Positions 13,565-23,114 of a stretch of 31,386 nt of DNA are shown here, one piece after another; positions within the stretch are counted from its first letter, which is position 1; each line of letters begins with the position of its first letter. The notes under the pieces are model-generated. The model saw nothing but the letters and a program-made list of their open reading frames with translations. It did not search any database and was not told the DNA's origin. This DNA comes from an uncultured Lachnospiraceae bacterium (GTDB taxonomy: Bacteria > Bacillota > Clostridia > Lachnospirales > Lachnospiraceae). A program made the translations under genes and the position numbers. The DNA is taken from contig CAJTOL010000035.1 in assembly GCA_910577645.1 (NCBI GenBank), positions 1 through 31,386 of the forward strand. Direction: 5' to 3'.

Positions 13565-16147
13565 TTACTTTTTTATGACATACTGTCTTATAACTTTCTT
13601 CAATCTTTCTATATCAATAGGCTTTGCCAGATGAATATTCATTCCGGCATTTAACGCTTCCTTCTCGTCTTCTGCAAAAGCGTTTGCCGTCATGGCAATA
13701 ATAGGGATTTCGTCTGCATCTTTCCGTGTCAGCTTCCGAATCGCCCTTGTTGCATCGTATCCGTTCATCACCGGCATCTGAACGTCCATAAGGATTGCAT
13801 CAAATTCGCCCTCCTCAGATTCCATAAAGCGCTCCAATGCCTGTCTGCCGTTTTCCACAATTTCGCATTTTGCGCCTTCTATAGACAAAATCTCTGCCAG
13901 AATTTCCGCATTAATCTCGTTATCCTCTGCTGCAAGGAAATTCAGGCCATTCAGACTACATTCCGCCTCTGTCTCCGCTCTCTTGGCCTCCCTGGATTTT
14001 TCTGCCTGTATTTCTGTGATTTTTTCTCTCAGCGCCGATACAAACACAGGTTTTGTAAGGATTCCTGTATATCCCAATTGAAGCAGTCCCTCCATATTAT
14101 TCTCATCATGGGGAGCCATAAACAGGAGAATCACCGTTTCCGGCAGGGCTTTCCTTAACTTTTCCGCCATCTGGATACCGCCTGGATTCAGTGTGTTCCA
14201 ATCAGCCAGCACCAGGTGATAGCCTTTTTGGGTATTGCCGGTATCCTGTATCATATCCAAAGCTTCCTCTGCATGAAAGACTATATCCATAGAAATTCCC
14301 ATATCTTCCATAAAGGTCTGTATGTTTTGGGTTTCCTGTATATTCTCCTCCACAAACAGGATACGGGATATCCCGCTGTTCTCCCAAAACAGTTTATCTG
14401 CCTGATTTTCCGATACTCCAAGCTCCAGTTCCACTTGAAACAGACTTCCCTTATCCACCTCGCTGAAAACTTCTATCGTACCGCCCATAAGCTCAACAAT
14501 ATTTTTTGTGATAGCCATGCCCAGCCCGGTTCCCTGAACCTTATTGGTAGTGCTGTTTTCTGCCCTGGTAAACACATCAAAAATCGTCTTTAAGTATTCT
14601 TTGGTCATTCCGTACCCGTCATCCTCCACTTCGATCCGGATACGTTCAAACTGGTTGGAATATTGCTTCAGACCAATAATTCGAAACCAGATATTTCCTC
14701 CTTCTTGTGTATACTTTACTGCATTGGAAAGAAGGTTCATCAAAATCTGGTTCATCCTTGTAGTATCTCCCAGCAAATATTCATGCTTAATGTTGGCTAC
14801 TTCCACATGAAATTCCTGTGATTTTGCGCTGGCCATAGGGCGAATAATGGTATCTACAGAATATATCAAATCATTTAGGTTAAACTCTTCCCTGGTAAGC
14901 ACTACCTTTCCACTTTCAATTTTGGAAACCTCCAGAATATCATTGATAAGACTCAGCAAATGCTGTCCGGATATCATAATCTTTCTTGCATATTCCCGAA
15001 CCTTATCCGGATTTTCCGCATCTTTCACAAGCAAAGTGGTAAAACCGATAACCGCATTCATGGGAGTACGGATATCATGGGACATATTAGAAAGAAAAGT
15101 AGTTTTGGCATTGCTGGCAAGCTGGGCCGCATGCAACGCCTCTGTCAGCTGTTTGTTATACTTCTCCCGCTCTCTTTCCTGTTCCTCTATAATTTTTTTC
15201 TGCTGCTTCTGGTTAAAATAGTACAGAGAACAGCACAGGAAAAATGCGCTCATCATAACTGTCACAACCACCAGAATATTATAGTTTACCGTCTTTGCTT
15301 CCTGCTGGATGGCTTCCGTCGGTACATAGCCCACCAGGCAAATTGTGCCGCCGTTCATCATCCACATAAAGTTTAAGGAGTCTTTTTCCCGTATATCATG
15401 GTAAAACATAATATTTTTTCGGTTTTCCACACAATCTTTTATCTCTTCGCGAAGAGATTCTTCATGAATCTCATTTGCCCGGTAAAAATCCTCTAAATTT
15501 AAATGCCCTGCATTCCGCTCTCCCACGCCTTTGGGCTTCAGCACAAATCTTTCGGTTTTTGTATCCATAATATAAAGTATAGCTTGTTTGTTGTAAAATC
15601 CGTTAGGAAGAGAGCGGTCAATAGCGTCATAAGTATACTCCACATAAAGCGTACCGATTTCCTCGCCATTCTTTACCACAGGGCATTTAATAGAATACGC
15701 CCAGGTTCCCATATAGTTCAGATAAGAATGGGAAACCTCCAGCCCATCCAGTATCTCCCAGGAAGAAAAATCCATCCCTTCCTCAGAAAATACTTCCCCT
15801 GTACTGGAAATCCCTTCCGATTCCCCTGCGCGGATCAGAGAGATCTTGGCTATGGTCTCGTTTCTCTGATAGGAACGTATATAATCCTCTAAATCCTCAT
15901 CTATTATGGCTATTTCCTGAGCCATCAGCTTCTGGAATTCTGCCTGATTACTCCAAATTGCCTCTACCGTATATTTTATCAAATCCAGATTTTCATTTAG
16001 GTTCTGAATTGCCGACGCCGACATTTCCCTGGACATTTTCCGCGACACAGAAAATACCACAGCCCCCAAAATGCTAAAAACAAGTATAATAGAAAGAACC
16101 AAAGGAAATCTTTTGTCTGTTCCGCTTTCATGTGTTTTCTTTTCCAT
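13565..16147 (-). CDS. hybrid sensor histidine kinase with two receiver domains
   Basis: The product is 860 aa. N-terminal membrane segment (LVLSIILVFSILGAVVFSV), an extracytoplasmic sensing domain of about 250 residues, and a second segment (ILVVVTVMMSAFFLCCSLYYF). HisKA: LSNMSHDIRTPMNAVIGF with His357. HATPase: LMNLLSNAVKYT, VEDDGYGM and GTGLGMAITKNIVELMGG. The first receiver has Glu-Glu-Asn where the acidic Asp pair is expected (RILFVEENIQE) but keeps LADWN and LTKP, so it may be weak. The second is canonical (AAEDNEINAEI, AILMDVQMPVMNG, IAMTANAF, AKPID). There is no Hpt or DNA-binding domain, so a separate output partner is needed. ATG 16147 is preferred to the GTG just before it; the ribosome binding site is weak. 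First gene of an operon with the solute-binding protein. Confidence 0.92.
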   Translation of the reverse strand: MEKKTHESGTDKRFPLVLSIILVFSILGAVVFSVSRKMSREMSASAIQNLNENLDLIKYTVEAIWSNQAEFQKLMAQEIAIIDEDLEDYIRSYQRNETIAKISLIRAGESEGISSTGEVFSEEGMDFSSWEILDGLEVSHSYLNYMGTWAYSIKCPVVKNGEEIGTLYVEYTYDAIDRSLPNGFYNKQAILYIMDTKTERFVLKPKGVGERNAGHLNLEDFYRANEIHEESLREEIKDCVENRKNIMFYHDIREKDSLNFMWMMNGGTICLVGYVPTEAIQQEAKTVNYNILVVVTVMMSAFFLCCSLYYFNQKQQKKIIEEQEREREKYNKQLTEALHAAQLASNAKTTFLSNMSHDIRTPMNAVIGFTTLLVKDAENPDKVREYARKIMISGQHLLSLINDILEVSKIESGKVVLTREEFNLNDLIYSVDTIIRPMASAKSQEFHVEVANIKHEYLLGDTTRMNQILMNLLSNAVKYTQEGGNIWFRIIGLKQYSNQFERIRIEVEDDGYGMTKEYLKTIFDVFTRAENSTTNKVQGTGLGMAITKNIVELMGGTIEVFSEVDKGSLFQVELELGVSENQADKLFWENSGISRILFVEENIQETQNIQTFMEDMGISMDIVFHAEEALDMIQDTGNTQKGYHLVLADWNTLNPGGIQMAEKLRKALPETVILLFMAPHDENNMEGLLQLGYTGILTKPVFVSALREKITEIQAEKSREAKRAETEAECSLNGLNFLAAEDNEINAEILAEILSIEGAKCEIVENGRQALERFMESEEGEFDAILMDVQMPVMNGYDATRAIRKLTRKDADEIPIIAMTANAFAEDEKEALNAGMNIHLAKPIDIERLKKVIRQYVIKK

Positions 16148-16248
16148 CACTATTCACCAGATTTTTACTGTTTATTGTCTCAATCGTTACCGGTTCCCTT
16201 TTGTAGGCAAAAGGTACATTAAGCTATTTTATAGCTCTTTTGCTGTTT

Positions 16249-16277
16249 ATTATAATACATTTTACACAGCCTAGCAA
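16249..16277 (-). promoter_or_regulatory. promoter of the hybrid kinase/binding-protein operon
   Basis: Read on the - strand, TTGCTA (16272-16277) and TATAAT (16249-16254) are separated by 17 bases. About 100 bases of leader precede the kinase start. Confidence 0.65.
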
Positions 16278-16290
16278 CAGTAATATTAGG

Positions 16291-16316
16291 CCCGATTCTC
16301 CTGCCCGATTCTCCTG
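16291..16316. repeat. 13-bp perfect tandem duplication
   Basis: CCCGATTCTCCTG occurs twice in direct succession, between the operon promoter and the terminator of the pyruvate oxidoreductase gene. It is probably a replication slip; no function is visible. Confidence 0.7.
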
Positions 16317-16350
16317 CAAATGAGACTCTGATATAATTAAGTATATGCTT

Positions 16351-16380
16351 AAAAGGCAGGATCCGATTAGGACCCTGCCT
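16351..16380 (-). terminator. intrinsic terminator of the pyruvate oxidoreductase gene
   Basis: On the - strand an 11-bp stem (AGGCAGGGTCC/GGATCCTGCCT, one G-T pair, loop TAATC) is followed by TTTT. It lies 36 bases after the stop codon. Confidence 0.85.
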
Positions 16381-16415
16381 GATATTTTGATCATCTGTAG
16401 GAATCAGATATTCAA

Positions 16416-19400
16416 TTACTCATTTCCGTAGAGAGTAACCAGTTTCTTCAGGTACTCGTATCTTTCCTTAGCAAATGCCTCATTCTTAGCGAACAGGTCT
16501 TCTGCTCTTCCCGGATTCTTAAGGCCTAAGGACAGGTAACGAACCTCACCCTTTAAGAAGTCCTGATAATTATCCATGTTGGGAGCCTTGCTGTCTAAGG
16601 AGAACTTGTTTTCAGCAGCCGGGTTGAACCGGAACAGATGCCAGTAACCACACTCAACAGCCAGCTTCTCCTCGGTCTGGGCCTTGCTCATGCCCTTCTT
16701 AATACCATGGTTAATACAGGGAGCGTAAGCAATGATTAAGGACGGACCCGGATAAGCCTCTGCCTCTGCAATTGCCTTAACAGTCTGTGCATAGTCAGCG
16801 CCCATGGAAATCTGTGCTACATATACATAGCCATAGCTCATTGCAATGGAAGCTAAGTCTTTCTTCTTAACGTCCTTACCGCCTGCAGCAAACTGTGCTA
16901 CAGCGCCAACCGGGGTAGCCTTGGAAGACTGTCCGCCAGTGTTGGAATAAACCTCGGTATCATATACCATAATGTTGATGTCTTTGCCGGAAGCAAGTAC
17001 ATGGTCAACACCGCCGAAACCGATATCATAAGCCCATCCGTCGCCGCCGAATACCCACTGGGACTTCTTAGCCAGGAAATCCTTATTGTTTACAATCTCC
17101 TTGCAAACCGGGCAGTCACAGCCGTCTAATGCAGCAACCAGCTTGTCTGTAGCAGTACCGTTGGTAGCGCCGCAGCCAAAGGTATCCAGGTATTCTTTAC
17201 ATGCTGCCTTTACTTCATCAGAAGCTTCAGCGCTTGCCATTACAGACTCTACCTTAGCCTTTAAGCCGTCTCTGATAGCGTTCTGAGCCAGCAGCATACC
17301 GTAACCAAACTCAGCATTATCCTCAAATAAGGAGTTGGACCATGCAGGACCCTGTCCCTTAGCGTTTACAGTGTAAGGAGTGGACGGTGAAGAGTTGCCC
17401 CAGATGGAGGAACATCCGGTTGCGTTGGCAATATACATTCTGTCGCCGAACAGCTGGGTAATCAGTTTTGCATAAGGAGTCTCTCCACATCCTGCACAAG
17501 CGCCGGAGAACTCAAGTAAGGGCTGCTTAAACTGGCTTCCCTTAACAGTGGTCTCTTTAAACTTAGCCAAAACCTCTTCCTTAACAGGCAGGGACTGGCC
17601 ATACTCAAAGATGGGCTGCTCCGGTAAGCTTGCCTCTAAGGGTTCCATGGTCAGAGCCTTATTGCCCTTCATGCCGGGACATACGTTTGCACAGGAACCG
17701 CAGCCGGTACAGTCAAGGGCGGAAACGGTCATGGCAAACTTCATACCGGCCATACCGGTCATATCTTTCATCTTCATGCCGGCCGGCGCACTAGCAGCCT
17801 CGTCAGCGGTCATAGCAACGGGACGAATTACTGCATGGGGGCAGACATAAGCACAGAAATTACACTGGATACAGTTGTCCGGATTCCAAACCGGTACATT
17901 TACTGCAATACCGCGCTTCTCGTAAGCTGCGGAACCGGAGGGGGTGCTGCCGTCTACGTAATCGACAAATGCGGATACCGGTAAAGAGTTGCCTTCCTGA
18001 GCGGAAACCTTGGACTGAACATTGTTAACAAAGTCAACAACGTCTTTTCTTTCTCCGGTTGCAACGGTAAAGTCAAGGCCTTCGTCCTGGCAGTTCTTCC
18101 AGCTTTCCGGAACCTCTACCTTTACAACGCCCTTAGCGCCTGCATCAATAGCTGCCCAGTTCTTCTTAACAACGTCCTCGCCCTTACGGCCGTAGGTCTT
18201 CTGTGCAGCATCCTTCATCAGCTGATTTGCCTTGTCAGCCGGAATAATGCCGGTTAACTCAAAGAATGCAGACTGTAAAATGGTATTAATACGGGTGGGG
18301 CCCATACCGGTCTCGATACCAATCTTAACACCGTCGATGGTGTAGAAGTTAATGTTGTGGTCAGCAATATACTTCTTCATCTGGCCCGGTAAGTGCTTCT
18401 CTAATCCTTCCATATCCCAAGCGCAGTTTAACAGGAAGGTACCGCCGTCAACCAGCTCCTGAACCATATTATACTTGCGGACATATGCCGGGTTGTGGCA
18501 TGCCACAAAGTTTGCAGTACGGATCAGATAGGTAGACTTAATGGGAGAATGTCCGAAACGTAAATGGGACATGGTAACGCCGCCGGACTTCTTGGAGTCA
18601 TAATCAAAATATGCCTGAGCGTACATATCGGTGTTGTCGCCGATGATCTTAATGGAGTTCTTGTTAGCGCCTACAGTACCGTCTGCGCCCAGACCCCAGA
18701 ACTTACAGTTGGTAGTTCCCTCAGGAGTGGTAACCAGAGGAGCGCCAATCTCTAAGGACAGGTTGGTTACATCGTCTACGATACCGATGGTGAACTTCTC
18801 CTTGGACGCGTTGTTATAAACAGCAACGATCTGTGCGGGAGTGGTATCCTTGGAGCCTAAACCATAACGGCCGGTGAAAATCGGAACTGCATCAAACTTG
18901 GTGTTCTTTAACGCAGCAACAACATCCAGATATAAGGGTTCTCCTAAGGATCCCGGCTCTTTGGTTCTGTCCAATACAGTGATCTTCTTAACGGTCTCAG
19001 GAATTGCTGCAACTAAAGCTTCCGCGCAGAACGGACGGTACAGGCGAACCTTTACAACGCCCACTTTATGGCCCTGAGCCACTAAGTAATCAATGGTTTC
19101 CTCAATGGTATCGTTAACGGAACCCATAGCAACGATCACGTGCTCTGCGTCCTCTGCTCCGTAGTAGTTGAACAGCTTGTAGTCGGTGCCGATCTTAGCG
19201 TTAACCTTGTCCATATACTCCTGAACGATTGCCGGTAAAGCATCGTAATAGGGGTTACATGCCTCTCTTGCCTGGAAGAAGATATCCGGATTCTGTGCAG
19301 AACCTCTCTCACAGGGATGATTGGGATTTAACGCATGCTTACGGAATGCCTCAATAGCATCCATATCAGCCATATCCTTTAAGTCCTCGTAATCCCAGGT

Positions 19401-19952
19401 CTCAATCTTCTGGATCTCGTGGGAGGTACGGAAGCCGTCAAAGAAGTTGATAAAGGGAACCTTACCCTTGATAGCTGCTAAATGGGCAACAGGGGTTAAA
19501 TCCATAACTTCCTGAACGCTGGACTCGCACAGCATAGCACAGCCGGTCTGACGGCATGCATATACGTCAGAATGATCACCGAAAATAGACAGAGCGTGGC
19601 TTGCTACCGCACGTGCGGAAACATTGAATACGCCGGGAAGCTGCTCGCCTGCAACTTTATACAGGTTGGGGATCATCAGCAGCAATCCCTGAGAAGCAGT
19701 GTAGGTGGTGGTTAATGCACCTGCTGCCAGAGAGCCGTGTACAGCGCCTGCAGCGCCTGCCTCGGACTGCATCTCGGTTACCTGTACAGTGCGGCCGAAG
19801 ATATTCAGTCTTCCGTCAGTAGCCCATTCATCTGTGTGTTCTGCCATAACAGATGAAGGGGTAATGGGATAGATAGCGGCAACGTCCGTAAACGCATAGG
19901 AAGCGTGGGAAGCGGCCTGATTTCCATCCATGGTTTTCATTTTTCTTGCCAT
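16416..19952 (-). CDS. nifJ: pyruvate:ferredoxin (flavodoxin) oxidoreductase
   Basis: The product is 1178 aa, the normal size of the homodimeric one-polypeptide enzyme. It oxidises pyruvate with CoA to acetyl-CoA and CO2 and reduces ferredoxin, the central step of anaerobic energy metabolism. The N-terminal transketolase-like pyrimidine domain begins KTMDGNQAASHASYAFTDVA with IYPITPSSVMAEH. Middle: the CoA/domain III and linker region. Two 4Fe-4S cluster motifs lie near residues 690-760 (CIQCNFCAYVCPHAV and CTGCGSCANVCPG). The thiamine diphosphate domain has CAGCGETPYAKL (about 817), GDGWAYDIGFGG (about 968) and NTGGQSSKATPVGA (about 1002). The late cysteines include CINHGIKKG and a further CDCPVC pair. 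AGGAGG precedes the ATG. Monocistronic, with its own strong promoter and terminator; highest codon bias of the window, as expected for an abundant enzyme. Confidence 0.98.
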   Translation of the reverse strand: MARKMKTMDGNQAASHASYAFTDVAAIYPITPSSVMAEHTDEWATDGRLNIFGRTVQVTEMQSEAGAAGAVHGSLAAGALTTTYTASQGLLLMIPNLYKVAGEQLPGVFNVSARAVASHALSIFGDHSDVYACRQTGCAMLCESSVQEVMDLTPVAHLAAIKGKVPFINFFDGFRTSHEIQKIETWDYEDLKDMADMDAIEAFRKHALNPNHPCERGSAQNPDIFFQAREACNPYYDALPAIVQEYMDKVNAKIGTDYKLFNYYGAEDAEHVIVAMGSVNDTIEETIDYLVAQGHKVGVVKVRLYRPFCAEALVAAIPETVKKITVLDRTKEPGSLGEPLYLDVVAALKNTKFDAVPIFTGRYGLGSKDTTPAQIVAVYNNASKEKFTIGIVDDVTNLSLEIGAPLVTTPEGTTNCKFWGLGADGTVGANKNSIKIIGDNTDMYAQAYFDYDSKKSGGVTMSHLRFGHSPIKSTYLIRTANFVACHNPAYVRKYNMVQELVDGGTFLLNCAWDMEGLEKHLPGQMKKYIADHNINFYTIDGVKIGIETGMGPTRINTILQSAFFELTGIIPADKANQLMKDAAQKTYGRKGEDVVKKNWAAIDAGAKGVVKVEVPESWKNCQDEGLDFTVATGERKDVVDFVNNVQSKVSAQEGNSLPVSAFVDYVDGSTPSGSAAYEKRGIAVNVPVWNPDNCIQCNFCAYVCPHAVIRPVAMTADEAASAPAGMKMKDMTGMAGMKFAMTVSALDCTGCGSCANVCPGMKGNKALTMEPLEASLPEQPIFEYGQSLPVKEEVLAKFKETTVKGSQFKQPLLEFSGACAGCGETPYAKLITQLFGDRMYIANATGCSSIWGNSSPSTPYTVNAKGQGPAWSNSLFEDNAEFGYGMLLAQNAIRDGLKAKVESVMASAEASDEVKAACKEYLDTFGCGATNGTATDKLVAALDGCDCPVCKEIVNNKDFLAKKSQWVFGGDGWAYDIGFGGVDHVLASGKDINIMVYDTEVYSNTGGQSSKATPVGAVAQFAAGGKDVKKKDLASIAMSYGYVYVAQISMGADYAQTVKAIAEAEAYPGPSLIIAYAPCINHGIKKGMSKAQTEEKLAVECGYWHLFRFNPAAENKFSLDSKAPNMDNYQDFLKGEVRYLSLGLKNPGRAEDLFAKNEAFAKERYEYLKKLVTLYGNE

Positions 19953-20026
19953 TTTACTTTCCTCCTACAAATGTGAGTGGTGTTAGTTTGTCTCTCTTTG
20001 TTAAAAAAGAAACTGACCTGTTTATT

Positions 20027-20054
20027 ATTATACCAATTTTTATATAAATTGCAA
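20027..20054 (-). promoter_or_regulatory. promoter of the pyruvate oxidoreductase gene
   Basis: On the - strand TTGCAA (20049-20054) and TATAAT (20027-20032) are spaced by 16 bases, with an AT-rich upstream region. The leader is about 70 bases and ends in AGGAGG. Confidence 0.8.
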
Positions 20055-20074
20055 ACGATATTGCCTATGTATAC

Positions 20075-20124
20075 AAAAAAAAGCAGTGGAATGTGACAGA
20101 CTGCTCCGTCATTTTCCACTGCTC
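20075..20124 (-). terminator. intrinsic terminator of the VanW-family gene
   Basis: On the - strand AGCAGTGGAA pairs with TTCCACTGCT, with partial inner pairing (TGAC/GTCA), followed by eight Ts. It lies about 50 bases after the VanW gene's stop. Confidence 0.9.
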
Positions 20125-20171
20125 CTTCAATTTGCTCTGAAGCAATCCATATTTTCGCTGAATTCGTCCTG

Positions 20172-22076
20172 CTATACACCGGGACCTGCCGGACCCTGAC
20201 TTCCCGGACCTGCCGGTACGGAATCGTTATTTGTGGTCCCCGGGCCTGGGGGAAGGACATTTCCGCTATCTGTACCAGGACCTGCCGGTTCTATAGAATC
20301 CGTGGTTCCCGGACCAGGCAGATTGCTTCCAGGGCCGGAAATCTGGCCTCCGTCTCCAGGGCCTGCCGGAATACCGGCTTCTGGCGCGGAAGTCGTCCCA
20401 CTGCTTTCAGAAGGCGCACTTGCACTGGGAAGAGCCGGAGTTCCATCCGGGTTTGTCTCAACAGGAAGAACCGGGGTGCCGTCCGGATTGGTTTGACCCG
20501 GAAGGGGAACCCATACGCCGGAAGTGTTCCGTTTTACAACAGGAGCGTGTCCCTTATAGCTGGAAGTATGATCCACGTCATCGCTTACCTTCTCCCCATT
20601 CTTGGTTACCACCAGGCGAACTTCCCACTGGCTGCCGGTGCTGCCTTTGCTCTCCACAACCTCCTGCCCCGGCTGTACGGACTGATCCTCCACATAGGTG
20701 GGAGCCGGCGGATCTACATTTTTAATCTTGGTGGATTTTAAATCGTATTTTACCCCTTCTTCCAAAATCGGGATGGCGTAGATGGAAACCGTACAAGTTA
20801 AATCTTTGTAAGACGCCCGGATACCGATTCCTGTATTGGAATTGTTTTCAAAAGCATAATCCGGCCCTCCCCAGCTTACGGTTGCGTCCATACCCGGAGT
20901 TACATACGAAGGTTCAAAGGTATGGGAGCGCCGCACCGTGGTCTTTAACCCGCCGCGTACTACTGCATTATACAGTGTGGTAGAAACCTGACAAACTCCG
21001 CCGCCGGTTTCCTGAACCACCTCGCCGTTGCTGTAAGCCGCCGCCGACTGATAACCTCTGGCCGTGGTACGCTCTCCCACTCTTTCATTAAAGGAAAAGC
21101 TCTCCCCGGGAGCCAGCACCAGGCCGTCAATAGCCTCGCAGGCCAGCCTTACATTGGTATTTCTCTTGCTGTTGTTAGTGGTCTTGGTAGTGTATTCGCT
21201 GATAATCTTATATTTTTCTTTGGCTGTTTCCTCTGTAATCTCCGGTGTTACGGAAGTTACCTGGGCCTCAATCTTTGCGTCGAAATCCTTAAGGCTCAGC
21301 GCCGCCATAATTGCGCTGGTAAGCGCCTCCTGATTTACAGACTGACCGGCCTCTTCCCCTGTAAATACAAACTTACCGGTTTCTTTGTCAAAGCTGCTGA
21401 TAGAAGCATTTTTGGCCGGCTTATCCCACTTGGCGGCCACAGCACTGACCTCTGCGGCAATCTGCTCCTCCAGACCACTGGTATCCAATACATAGCTTTC
21501 CTTGGGTTCTCCCTGATAGATTTCCTGCAGAAGCTGATCTACCTTTGCCCCCATCAGATTGGGAATCTGTATGGTCTCCCCATTCCAGGTCACAGCCATA
21601 TCCCACGGATAAGACTCTAAAATCTTCTCTCTGGCCGCTTCTCTGGAAAGGCCGGTGATGGTCACATTCCCTACCTTCACTTCCTTTTGAAGCTCTGTCT
21701 CCGGCGGCGTTGTCTCCGTAGAAGGCTCTGCGTCGGAACCTGATCTGCCTTTTAAGGCAAATGCCCCGATAGCAATTGCCACAATCAAAGCTACGCCTGC
21801 AACAGCAATCCAAAGATAATTTGGTCCCTGTCTTCTTCTATGTTTTCCGCCTCTTCCGTGAGAAACGGGCGCTTTTCTGTCGTAACTGTTATAGACTGCG
21901 CTGCTTCTGCCGGAGCGGGGGCCGCTCCTTGATGAACCGCCGCTTCCTCTCCCGGCAGATCCCGATCCTCTGGTCCGGCCGCCTGGAGCGGCCTGACGCC
22001 CTGATGCAGAGGTACCTCTGGCTGTAGTTCTTCCATGAGAGCCGGCGGCCCGGCTTCTGCGATTTAATTCGTCCAT
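20172..22076 (-). CDS. VanW-family membrane-anchored cell-wall protein with G5-like domain
   Basis: The product is 634 aa. Residues 1-85 are a cytoplasmic Arg/Gly/Ser-rich tail. One membrane span (about 88-108, LWIAVAGVALIVAIAIGAFAL) follows, then a putative peptidoglycan-binding region with the repeated VTITGLSREAA pattern. The VanW domain has LAPGESFSFNERVGERT and GGGVCQVSTTLYNAVVRGG. A G5-like segment follows (about 470-520, VQPGQEVVESKGSTG...), and a Gly/Pro-rich C-terminus of about 110 residues built on NPDGTP and PAGPG units. VanW proteins of this YoaR-like layout are linked to the cell wall; the biochemical role is not settled. Start: AGGTGA lies five bases before ATG 22076; the in-frame TTG at 22094 lacks a site. 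Confidence 0.9.
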   Translation of the reverse strand: MDELNRRSRAAGSHGRTTARGTSASGRQAAPGGRTRGSGSAGRGSGGSSRSGPRSGRSSAVYNSYDRKAPVSHGRGGKHRRRQGPNYLWIAVAGVALIVAIAIGAFALKGRSGSDAEPSTETTPPETELQKEVKVGNVTITGLSREAAREKILESYPWDMAVTWNGETIQIPNLMGAKVDQLLQEIYQGEPKESYVLDTSGLEEQIAAEVSAVAAKWDKPAKNASISSFDKETGKFVFTGEEAGQSVNQEALTSAIMAALSLKDFDAKIEAQVTSVTPEITEETAKEKYKIISEYTTKTTNNSKRNTNVRLACEAIDGLVLAPGESFSFNERVGERTTARGYQSAAAYSNGEVVQETGGGVCQVSTTLYNAVVRGGLKTTVRRSHTFEPSYVTPGMDATVSWGGPDYAFENNSNTGIGIRASYKDLTCTVSIYAIPILEEGVKYDLKSTKIKNVDPPAPTYVEDQSVQPGQEVVESKGSTGSQWEVRLVVTKNGEKVSDDVDHTSSYKGHAPVVKRNTSGVWVPLPGQTNPDGTPVLPVETNPDGTPALPSASAPSESSGTTSAPEAGIPAGPGDGGQISGPGSNLPGPGTTDSIEPAGPGTDSGNVLPPGPGTTNNDSVPAGPGSQGPAGPGV

Positions 22077-22123
22077 ATATTCACCTATTCTCAAATAACA
22101 TTATCCTGTGTCATATAAAATGT

Positions 22124-22132
22124 AGTATACCA
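22124..22132 (-). promoter_or_regulatory. extended -10 promoter of the VanW-family gene
   Basis: On the - strand TGTGGTATACT provides a -10 box TATACT (22124-22129) with the TGn extension. No good -35 box is seen at the usual distance. Confidence 0.45.
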
Positions 22133-22265
22133 CATTCTGTATAAAATGGAATGACAAATTTATTAAATTTTCAAGACCAATTATTATTTTTTCGTTAGAA
22201 TTTACTTATTTCGTCAAACATGTTACTATTATATTACTATTGTATTTCAAGGAGGTTTCCAATTC

Positions 22266-23114
22266 ATGTATATTGATCTCCATGTCCATTCCACCGCCTC
22301 TGACGGCACGCTTACCCCTGCCCAGGTAGCGGCAGAAGCAAAAAGAGCCGGACTGGCTGCCATTGCGTTGACGGATCACGATACGGTAAACGGAATAGAG
22401 GAAGCTCTCTGTGCCGGTGAAAAGAACGGGGTCCGGGTTATTCCCGGAGTAGAGCTTTCCTGTGTTTACCAGGGGAAGGAAATCCACATTCTGGGGCTGT
22501 TTGTCAATCATCGGGATCCGGACTTTACCTGCCAGCTGGACGAGCTTTTGTCTGTGCGGATTCAGCGCAATCAGGAAATGCTCCGCCGTTTTCAGGCCGA
22601 CGGATTTGATATCACAATGGACGTTTTAACCCATGGCAATCCTCAGACCGTCATTACCCGCGCCCATTTTGCCAGAGCTTTAGTGGAAAAGGGGTACGCC
22701 TCTTCTATGGAAAAGGCATTTCAGGGCTATCTCCAGTATGGAGGGAAATACTGCCTCAGAAAAGAGCTGATTACTCCGGAACGGGCTATGAAAGTTCTCA
22801 CCGGCAATCAGGCTTTTCCGGCCCTGGCCCATCCAGGCCTCTACCGTCTGGGATGGGAAGCCACCGAAGATCTGATTGCCTATCTGACAGAACTTGGTAT
22901 GAAAGGCCTGGAAGTTTATCACTCGTCCCACAATTCATTTCAAAGCGGAAAACTGCGTACTCTGGCGCGCCAATATGGCCTTCTGCCTACCGGAGGATCC
23001 GATTTTCACGGCTCCAACAAGCCGGACATCTCCATCGGTACCGGCCGGGGAGGGCTGCGCCTGTCCGACCTTCTGCTGGAGGATATTGAAAAGGCTATTT
23101 CTTCTTACTCTTAA
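22266..23114 (+). CDS. PHP-domain phosphoesterase (TrpH/RNase AM-like)
   Basis: The product is 282 aa. The PHP metal-binding motifs are in order: His6 and His8 with Asp13 (DLHVHSTASDG), Asp37-His38-Asp39 (LTDHDTVNG), Glu63 (PGVELSC), His74 (EIHILGLF), a His in RAHFARAL, AHPG, and the C-terminal GSDFHGSNKP. The insertion between the motifs (about 120-190) matches the YciV/TrpH type, known as a 3',5'-nucleotide bisphosphate phosphatase and 5'-3' exoribonuclease acting on short RNAs. AAGGAGG sits ten bases before the ATG. It is divergent from the VanW gene and its last 20 bases overlap, tail to tail, the AI-2E family gene. Confidence 0.9.
   Translation: MYIDLHVHSTASDGTLTPAQVAAEAKRAGLAAIALTDHDTVNGIEEALCAGEKNGVRVIPGVELSCVYQGKEIHILGLFVNHRDPDFTCQLDELLSVRIQRNQEMLRRFQADGFDITMDVLTHGNPQTVITRAHFARALVEKGYASSMEKAFQGYLQYGGKYCLRKELITPERAMKVLTGNQAFPALAHPGLYRLGWEATEDLIAYLTELGMKGLEVYHSSHNSFQSGKLRTLARQYGLLPTGGSDFHGSNKPDISIGTGRGGLRLSDLLLEDIEKAISSYS

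Noticed and set aside
19937..20260. 107-aa frame between the pyruvate oxidoreductase and VanW genes
   Set aside because: It crosses the VanW C-terminus, a strong terminator and the nifJ promoter; composition is not protein-like.
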